NCBI GenBank assembly: GCA_958447445.1
Contig: CAUDAE010000059.1
Span: 1 to 11,157 of the forward strand
Direction of reading: 5' to 3'
DNA length: 11,157 nt
Source of the DNA: an uncultured Collinsella sp.
GTDB taxonomy: Bacteria; Actinomycetota; Coriobacteriia; Coriobacteriales; Coriobacteriaceae
The notes under the pieces were generated by a model, which saw only the letters and a list, made by a program, of their open reading frames with translations, was not told the DNA's origin and searched no databases. Within the stretch, counting starts at the first letter, position 1. Each line of letters begins with the position of its first letter. A program made the translations under genes and the position numbers. This document shows positions 6,484 to 11,157 of this stretch, piece after piece.

Positions 6484-7810
6484 CCTTTTGCTCCTTCTTC
6501 CTAAAGAAGAGTCGAATGGGCGTACCGGCGAAGTCGAAGGTCGAGCGCATGCGGTTCTCCACGTAACGCTGGTAGGTGTCATTGACCAGGTCGCTGTGGT
6601 TGACGAAGAATGTGAACGTCGGCGGGTTGATGCCCGTCTGAGTCACGTAGTGCATGCGCAGGCGGCGCTTGCCGTCCACCACGGTATGGCCAAACTCGCG
6701 CAGGTCGGTGAGGAATGTGTTAAGGCGCGAGGTGCTGATCTTTTGCGAACGCGTCTTCTCGGCGGCGTCGACCATGCCCCAGATCTTTTCGATGCTGCGG
6801 CCGGTCAGGGCCGAGATGCGCAGGTACTGGGCCCAGGGAGCCATGACGCCCAGACGGCGGTCGATGGTCTCCATGCAGGCCTCGCGCTTGCGGTCGTCGT
6901 CGAGCAGGTCCCACTTGTTGAGCAGCACCACGATGGCGCAGCCGCGCTCGATGGCAAGGCCCATGACCTTCTGGTCCTGCTCGGTGACGCCCACGGAGGC
7001 ATCGACGACGAGCAGCGCCACGTCGGCGCGGTCGATGGCGCGCAGGCCGCGGACCATGGAGTAGTACTCGATGTTCTCGTAAACGGTGCTCTTCTTGCGA
7101 ATGCCCGCGGTGTCGACCATGCGGTAATGCTTGCCGTTGCGCTCCACGACCGTATCGATGGCGTCGCGCGTCGTGCCGGCAATGTTGGACACGATGGAGC
7201 GGTCGGCACCCAGGATGCGGTTGAACAGCGACGACTTACCGGCATTGGGGCGGCCGATGATGGCGACGTTCAGCGCGTCGGGGAACTCATCGGCGACCTC
7301 GTCCTCCTCCTCGGGAAGTAGGGCGACGATGTCGTCGAGCAGGTCGCCCGTGCCATGGCCGTGAAGGGCCGAGAGCGGCGTGGGCTCACCGATGCCGAGC
7401 GAATAGAACTCCCAGATGCTGTCGTTCTCGCGATCGGGGTTATCGAGCTTGTTCACCAGCAGAAAGACCGGCTTGGCGCAGCGCTTGAGCATACGGGCGA
7501 CCGACTCATCCTCCTCGGTGACGCCGGTACGTCCGTCGACCACAAACAGGATGACGGCGGCTTCCTCAGCGGCGGCGAGGGCCTGGTCACGAATGGACGT
7601 GGCAAAGACGTCGTCGCTCTTGAGCGGCTCGATGCCGCCCGTGTCGACGATGGTGAACTCGCGGCCGTTCCAATCGGCCGTGTGATACGAGCGGTCGCGC
7701 GTGACGCCGCGGGACTCGTGGACGATGGCGTCCGAGGTCTGGGCCAGGCGGTTAACGAGCGTGGACTTGCCCACGTTGGGGCGTCCGACGACGGCGACGA
7801 TAGGTTTCAT
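6476..7810 (-). CDS. der: Ribosome biogenesis GTPase Der (EngA)
   Basis: Der is an essential GTPase with two G domains in tandem that acts in maturation of the 50S ribosomal subunit. The 444 residues show G domain 1 with GRPNVGKS (9-16), DTGG (56-59), NKLD (120-123) and SALHG (147-151). G domain 2 has GRPNAGKS (186-193), DTAG (233-236), NKWD (298-301) and SALTG (333-337), and a KH-like RNA-binding domain runs from about 355 to 436. An acidic linker near 166-176 joins the two G domains. The start at 7810 is preferred over the in-frame ATG at 7981 because MKPIVAVVGRPN begins exactly as family members do and AAAGGAG lies 5 bases upstream. It begins 10 bases after the radical SAM gene ends, with its SD overlapping that stop codon. 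Confidence 0.98.
   Translation of the reverse strand: MKPIVAVVGRPNVGKSTLVNRLAQTSDAIVHESRGVTRDRSYHTADWNGREFTIVDTGGIEPLKSDDVFATSIRDQALAAAEEAAVILFVVDGRTGVTEEDESVARMLKRCAKPVFLLVNKLDNPDRENDSIWEFYSLGIGEPTPLSALHGHGTGDLLDDIVALLPEEEDEVADEFPDALNVAIIGRPNAGKSSLFNRILGADRSIVSNIAGTTRDAIDTVVERNGKHYRMVDTAGIRKKSTVYENIEYYSMVRGLRAIDRADVALLVVDASVGVTEQDQKVMGLAIERGCAIVVLLNKWDLLDDDRKREACMETIDRRLGVMAPWAQYLRISALTGRSIEKIWGMVDAAEKTRSQKISTSRLNTFLTDLREFGHTVVDGKRRLRMHYVTQTGINPPTFTFFVNHSDLVNDTYQRYVENRMRSTFDFAGTPIRLFFRKKEQKDA
6491..6496 (-). promoter_or_regulatory. Ribosome binding site fixing the plsY start
   Basis: AAGGAG lies 7 bases upstream of the plsY ATG (6481-6483), inside the last codons of der. It supports the short PlsY form beginning MLNPIL and implies translational coupling with der. 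Confidence 0.75.
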
Positions 7811-7815
7811 CTGCT

Positions 7816-7822
7816 CTCCTTT
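7816..7822 (-). promoter_or_regulatory. Ribosome binding site fixing the der start
   Basis: AAAGGAG lies 5 bases before the der ATG and overlaps the TAA stop (7821-7823) of the upstream radical SAM gene. It rules out the much longer in-frame ORF that starts at 7981. Confidence 0.8.
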
Positions 7823-9263
7823 AATGGGTAGGGTCAGTGGAATTAGTAGAGTCGGCAGGCACAATGCCAAGGATGTGCTCCAGGGTATCGAGCAGCTCAT
7901 GCGGCATGGTCGACACCACATGAACCTCGGCGCCGCGACTGGTAAGGCTTGCGAGTAAATCGTCACGATGATACTCGTCAAGCGTCATGCCGTCAGCGTT
8001 GAACATGAGCTTAGGCACAAAGAGCATAACCCCCGACAGGTCTTGCGGCAGCTGCTCAAGGATATCGCTCGCGACGATGAGGCCGGTCACGTCCACGTTG
8101 CCGCCAAAGTAGCGGTTCTTGATGGCCGTGACAGCGCCGGCAAGGCCCTGTGGAGACTCCACGAAGCGCGCCACGGTGTCGCGTGCGCTGGCGCCTGAGA
8201 GGCACAGCAGGCGCTGGCCTCGGGCGGTCATAGCCTTGCGAACGCGGGCAAGGCGCTCGGCGTCGGTGGCAAGCACGTCGTCGGTCTCGTCCAGATATGA
8301 GCGGATCATGCCGATGCCGTCGTAGTACTGCGGGTAACCGTCGTAAAAGTCCGCCTCGGGAGGATCGATGCCGGCGTCCAGATAGAACTCGTCGCTCATC
8401 TGGAAGGTGTGGCGGCCAAAGCGTTCGTAGGCGCGATCCTGGTAGGGACGGATCACGGCAATAGTCTCGCGCGCCAGCTCGGGCTTGTCGCTGTATGACC
8501 AGCTAAAGCGGTTCTGGTGCTTGGTAAATCCGAGCGGCACGATACCCAGGCTCGTGATCTGCTCGTGCTCCTCGCAAAAGCGCAGGGTCTTTTCCAGCTC
8601 CTCGCCGTCATTCATGCCAGGGCACAGCACGATCTGCGCGTGAATTTCGATGCCGGCGGCCATGATGGCCTCGAGCACGTCCATGCCGCGCTGGGCGTTG
8701 CGGCCCATCATACGGCGGCGGACATCGGGGCTCACGGCGTGGACCGACACGTTCATCGGACTCATGTTGCGATCGATGACGTTTTGCACGTCCTCGTCGG
8801 AAAGGTTGGTCAGCGTGACAAAGTTGCCCTGCAAAAAGCTCAGGCGATAATCGTCGTCGCGAATGTAGAGCGTGGAGCGGCCGCCCTTGGGCAGCATGGT
8901 CATAAAGCAGAACACGCAGGCGTTGACGCAGGTACGCATGCCGTCAAAGATGGGGCCGTCGAACTCCAGGCCCCAGTCCTCGCCCGGGAAGCGGTCAAGC
9001 TCGACGGGGGTGACGGTGCCGTCGCGCGGGTCGAAAACCTCCAACTCGACGGTGTCGTCGTCTGCTTCCCAGAGCCACACGATCATATCGGTTAGCTGCT
9101 CGCCGTTGACCTTGAGCACACGCATGCCCGGCTCGATACCCACATCCCATGCGGGCGATTCGGGACGCACGTTCTTTACGAGCGCGCCCTCACCCGGCTC
9201 GGGGTCGCGGCTGCGCCCGTAATCGGCCACCTCGGCGGCGTATGCGGGTACGGTCTGGTCCAT
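7821..9263 (-). CDS. PDZ / radical SAM / DUF512 protein of unknown function
   Basis: The 480-residue protein has an N-terminal PDZ-like domain (about 25-80, with GALVKNV, SPAWDVGIEPGMRVLKVNG and a following beta-rich stretch), then a radical SAM part and a C-terminal DUF512 domain (roughly 270-475). The cluster motif is CVNACVFCF, a C-x3-C-x2-C with Cys112, Cys116 and Cys119, which would hold a 4Fe-4S cluster and bind S-adenosylmethionine. MNVSVHAVSPDVRRRMMGR (170-188) and QIVLCPGMNDG (210-220) resemble conserved strands of the barrel. There is no signal peptide. The reaction and substrate of this family are not known to me. It often lies beside der in Gram-positive bacteria, hinting at a link to ribosome or envelope work. 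The start is 2 bases after the ispH stop; AAGGAG is 14 bases upstream, unusually far. In-frame extension to 9485 is rejected as an ispH shadow. Confidence 0.92.
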   Translation of the reverse strand: MDQTVPAYAAEVADYGRSRDPEPGEGALVKNVRPESPAWDVGIEPGMRVLKVNGEQLTDMIVWLWEADDDTVELEVFDPRDGTVTPVELDRFPGEDWGLEFDGPIFDGMRTCVNACVFCFMTMLPKGGRSTLYIRDDDYRLSFLQGNFVTLTNLSDEDVQNVIDRNMSPMNVSVHAVSPDVRRRMMGRNAQRGMDVLEAIMAAGIEIHAQIVLCPGMNDGEELEKTLRFCEEHEQITSLGIVPLGFTKHQNRFSWSYSDKPELARETIAVIRPYQDRAYERFGRHTFQMSDEFYLDAGIDPPEADFYDGYPQYYDGIGMIRSYLDETDDVLATDAERLARVRKAMTARGQRLLCLSGASARDTVARFVESPQGLAGAVTAIKNRYFGGNVDVTGLIVASDILEQLPQDLSGVMLFVPKLMFNADGMTLDEYHRDDLLASLTSRGAEVHVVSTMPHELLDTLEHILGIVPADSTNSTDPTH

Positions 9264-9265
9264 GA

Positions 9266-10147
9266 TTAGCGGCAAAGCTCCTTGATGCGCGCAACGGCGC
9301 GTTCGATGTGTTCTTGCGGGGTGGAAGCGCCGGCGGTGATGCCGATGTGGCGCGCACTGGCAAACCATGCGGCCTCGAGCTCGGAAGCTTCCTCGATGTG
9401 GTGCGTGTGCTCGCAGACGTCGGCGCAGATTTGCGCCAGGCGACGGGTGTTGCCCGAATTTTTGCCGCCCACGACGACCATGCAATCACAGCGGTTGGCA
9501 AGCGACGCGGCTGCCTGCTGCCGTTCGCTTGTGGCGGCGCAGATGGTGTTGATCACGCGCAGTTCCTGCACACGCGGGGTGATGGAGGCCACAACCTCGG
9601 CCAGGTTCTGCGCGGTTTGGGTGGTCTGCACAATCAGGCCCACCTTGCCCTTGAGCGGCAGCGCGTCAGCATCGGCGGCGCAGCTCACGACTTGAGCGTC
9701 ATCACCAGCGTGGCCCAGAATGCCCTCGACCTCGGGGTGGCCCGGCTCGCCCACGACGATCACGCGGTAGCCCTCGCGCACCAGGCGCTCGGCCGCCACG
9801 TGGACCTTCTTCACGTAGGGGCAGGTGGCGTCGACCACGGTAAGGCCGCGCTCGCGAGCGGCGTCGATGACCTGCGGCACCACACCGTGGGCGCGGATAA
9901 TCACGGTGCCCGATGCGGCGTCGTCCAAGGTGTCTGCCAGACCGACGCCGGCCTCGGCAAGCTCGCGTACCACAATGGGGTTATGGATGAGCGGACCCAG
10001 CGTGTGGACCTGTGGGTTCTCCCCTGCCTGCGGCGCGGCCGCCAATGCCATATCGAGTGCACGCTGCACGCCGTAACAGGTGCCGGCATGCGCTGCGATT
10101 TCGATGGTGGGGACGAACTCCTCAGCGGCGGCCGCGGCGGTATTCAT
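9266..10147 (-). CDS. ispH: 4-hydroxy-3-methylbut-2-enyl diphosphate reductase
   Basis: This Fe-S enzyme performs the last step of the MEP pathway, reducing HMBPP to isopentenyl and dimethylallyl diphosphate. From the chosen start (293 residues) the three cluster-binding cysteines are Cys24 in AGTCYGVQRA, Cys109 in DATCPYVKK and Cys203 in NTICAATSERQ. Substrate residues are also present: His55 in GPLIHNP, His87 in IRAHGV, His137 and Glu139 in GEPGHPEV, Thr175/Thr176 in VQTTQT, and Ser231 and Asn233 in GGKNSGNTRRL. The N-terminus is ambiguous. ATG at 10147 has GAGG 5 bases upstream and places the first Cys closer to its usual position; ATG at 10162, just after the plsC stop, is possible but has only a weak SD; ATG at 10192 is least likely. 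The protein depends on a cluster that the downstream desulfurase could help supply. Confidence 0.96.
   Translation of the reverse strand: MNTAAAAAEEFVPTIEIAAHAGTCYGVQRALDMALAAAPQAGENPQVHTLGPLIHNPIVVRELAEAGVGLADTLDDAASGTVIIRAHGVVPQVIDAARERGLTVVDATCPYVKKVHVAAERLVREGYRVIVVGEPGHPEVEGILGHAGDDAQVVSCAADADALPLKGKVGLIVQTTQTAQNLAEVVASITPRVQELRVINTICAATSERQQAAASLANRCDCMVVVGGKNSGNTRRLAQICADVCEHTHHIEEASELEAAWFASARHIGITAGASTPQEHIERAVARIKELCR
9278..9283 (-). promoter_or_regulatory. Distant ribosome binding site of the radical SAM/DUF512 gene
   Basis: AAGGAG is the only good SD near the chosen ATG (9261-9263), but the spacing is 14 bases, beyond the usual 5-10. The ispH stop and this start are separated by two bases (TAATCATG), so re-initiation by ribosomes finishing ispH may do most of the work. 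Confidence 0.45.
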
Positions 10148-10149
10148 GA

Positions 10150-10156
10150 CTTCCTC
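10150..10156 (-). promoter_or_regulatory. Ribosome binding site favouring the shorter ispH start
   Basis: GAGGAAG precedes the ATG at 10145-10147, with 5 bases between GAGG and the start codon. The competing ATG at 10160-10162 has only AGG 8 bases away, so the shorter IspH is favoured, though not decisively. Confidence 0.5.
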
Positions 10157-10164
10157 GCCCATGG

Positions 10165-10893
10165 CTAAAACCTGCCCGGGTGCTCGGCGCAAAGATCGTC
10201 GCGCATGGCGTAGACGCGGTTCATGGCCTCGGACTCAAACCAAGCCAGGCGTTCCTTGCGCTTGAGCTCGGCCGGTGCGTCGGAAAGCGAGATGGCCTTG
10301 CCGGCACGGATCCAGCACTTTTTGGGGCGCATGAGCTTTTTGCCCACAGGCGTAATATCAGACCAGCCGCAGATGGCGAGCGGGTTGACGGGCGCCTTGC
10401 CCATCTGGGCGATGAGCGCAAAGCCGCCGTGGACTTCGGGCTTGATCTCGCGCGAGCGGATGCGCGTGCCCTCAGGGAAGATCAGGACGTCCTCACCGCG
10501 CTGCAGTGCATGCTGGGCGGCGCGCAGACACTTCATGTCGGCGGTGCCACGCTCGACGGGAATGCCACCCACGCGACTAAAGGCCCAGCGCACAATCTTG
10601 GTCTTGGCAAATTCGGACTTAAAGATGGGGCGGATGCGTCGCCCGCCAAAGAACAACGCCGTCTCCACGGCCAGCAGCTCGGCCATCGAGGTGTGGTTGC
10701 AGATGACTACGCTGCCGCGGCCTTCCTGGCGCTCAAAAAGCAGGTCGGCGTCCTCGACCTTCCAACGCCACATGAGCTTGGAGAAGGCCCACAGAATAGC
10801 CATGACCACGACGACGGTGCCGCGGATGAGCGCCGGGAACTCGGCGTAGGGGGCGTTGTAGTAATCCTCGGGCGTCTGTTTAAACAGGCGCAT
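10165..10893 (-). CDS. plsC: Lysophospholipid (1-acyl-glycerol-3-phosphate) acyltransferase, PlsC family
   Basis: The enzyme would add the second acyl chain to lysophosphatidic acid, giving phosphatidic acid at the inner face of the membrane. In 242 residues I see a hydrophobic anchor (about 21-43), the catalytic block ICNHTSMAE (64-72), GGIPVERGT (109-117), FPEGTRIRS (139-147, phosphate binding) and VNPLAI (169-174). The order and spacing are those of the family. The first motif is normally H-x4-D; here the acid is Glu72 (GAG codon), paired with His67. Conservative replacement may keep activity or mark a subgroup with another acceptor, so the exact substrate is inferred. The SD AAAGGAGG lies 6 bases before the ATG and directly abuts the cmk stop. 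With plsY and gpsA in the same operon it completes the route from glycerol 3-phosphate to phosphatidic acid. Confidence 0.92.
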   Translation of the reverse strand: MRLFKQTPEDYYNAPYAEFPALIRGTVVVVMAILWAFSKLMWRWKVEDADLLFERQEGRGSVVICNHTSMAELLAVETALFFGGRRIRPIFKSEFAKTKIVRWAFSRVGGIPVERGTADMKCLRAAQHALQRGEDVLIFPEGTRIRSREIKPEVHGGFALIAQMGKAPVNPLAICGWSDITPVGKKLMRPKKCWIRAGKAISLSDAPAELKRKERLAWFESEAMNRVYAMRDDLCAEHPGRF

Positions 10894-10896
10894 GGG

Positions 10897-11157
10897 CTAC
10901 CTCCTTTGGTTGATGAGGTCCTCGATAATGCGGACGACCTCGTCGATGGTGTGGGCGGTGGAGTCGACATGCACGGCGTCCTCGGCGGGCACGAGCGGTG
11001 CGACCTCGCGGCTGCTGTCGAGCTTGTCGCGCTGCTTGAGGGCGTCGAGGGTCTCATCGACCTCGGCCTCGAGCAGCTCAGTGGTGAGCGGCTGGGCGTC
11101 GTTTTGGTGGCGCTGCAGCACGCGGCGACGGGCACGCTCGCGCGGGTCGGCGGTCAG
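10897..11157 (-). CDS. cmk: Cytidylate kinase, C-terminal part (5' end outside window)
   Basis: The reading frame is open from the window edge to the TAG at 10897-10899 and gives the last 86 residues. It begins LTADPRERARRR, the conserved region just before the helical lid of bacterial CMP kinases. QRDKLDSSREVAPLVPAEDA (42-61 of the fragment) follows, with the Asp-Ser-Ser-Arg signature that contacts nucleotide, and it ends in the usual helix IDEVVRIIEDLINQ. CMP kinase phosphorylates CMP and dCMP using ATP, recycling the CMP released in phospholipid synthesis. The N-terminal P-loop and CMP-binding domain are outside the window, so fusion to another domain cannot be excluded. The stop is 3 bases before the plsC start codon. 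Confidence 0.95.
   Translation of the reverse strand: MTADPRERARRRVLQRHQNDAQPLTTELLEAEVDETLDALKQRDKLDSSREVAPLVPAEDAVHVDSTAHTIDEVVRIIEDLINQRR

Noticed and set aside
4966..6504. 512-codon open frame on the plus strand
   Set aside because: It is antisense to gpsA and plsY, which have complete catalytic motifs. GC-rich coding DNA often leaves an open antisense frame, and its translation is low-complexity (rich in Gly, Ala, His, Arg, Asp) with no recognisable domain.
6245..7321. 358-codon open frame on the plus strand over der and plsY
   Set aside because: Same shadow pattern, with no recognised motif, and it crosses two real genes.
7811..7981. N-terminal extension of Der to an ATG at 7981
   Set aside because: Der normally begins a few residues before its first GRPNVGKS motif, and a strong SD precedes the ATG at 7810.
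9264..9485. N-terminal extension of the radical SAM protein to an ATG at 9485
   Set aside because: The added 74 residues are rich in Arg, His and Pro and are the out-of-frame reading of ispH; the family begins near the PDZ domain.
9308..10168. 286-codon open frame on the plus strand over ispH
   Set aside because: Antisense to a gene with all three cluster cysteines; composition is that of a GC-rich shadow.

Overview
The window is a dense, ordinary-looking piece of chromosome from a GC-rich bacterium. It holds eleven complete protein genes, the 3' end of a twelfth and one tRNA gene, all on the minus strand, so transcription runs from high to low coordinates. The gene content, the GC-rich codon use and the gene order (cmk-plsC-ispH-radical SAM/DUF512-der-plsY-gpsA) suggest a gut Coriobacteriia such as Collinsella. 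That assignment is inference from general resemblance; no database search was possible.

In transcription order: the cmk 3' end (cytidylate kinase, 11157-10897), plsC (acyltransferase, 10893-10165), ispH (isoprenoid reductase, about 10147-9266), a PDZ/radical SAM/DUF512 protein (9263-7821), der (ribosome-assembly GTPase, 7810-6476), plsY (6483-5800), gpsA (5790-4783), rpe (4764-4093), a NifS/IscS-type cysteine desulfurase (4086-2908), a Nif3 family dinuclear-metal protein (2911-2102), a coiled-coil zinc-ribbon protein (2105-1386) and coaBC (1385-168). Adjacent genes overlap by up to 8 bases or are separated by at most 18. No promoter or terminator is visible between them, so the whole block is probably one long operon whose promoter lies beyond the right edge.

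After coaBC comes an 80-base AT-richer gap with a likely promoter, followed by a tRNA-Pro(GGG) gene with an encoded CCA end. This gap is the only intergenic space longer than 20 bases.

Functionally, gpsA, plsY and plsC together make phosphatidic acid from dihydroxyacetone phosphate. CMP kinase feeds the CTP pool needed for CDP-diacylglycerol, and IspH makes isoprenoid precursors, so the first half of the operon leans toward envelope precursors plus ribosome assembly. The second half holds cofactor and sulfur functions: the desulfurase, Nif3 and CoA synthesis. Two Fe-S enzymes (IspH and the radical SAM protein) share the transcript with the desulfurase.

No mobile element, CRISPR array, phage gene or defence system is present. 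The least understood member is the radical SAM/DUF512 protein. Other points worth checking are a Glu in place of the usual catalytic-motif Asp in PlsC, a missing Cys in the zinc ribbon, and a hairpin in the leader of the tRNA precursor.
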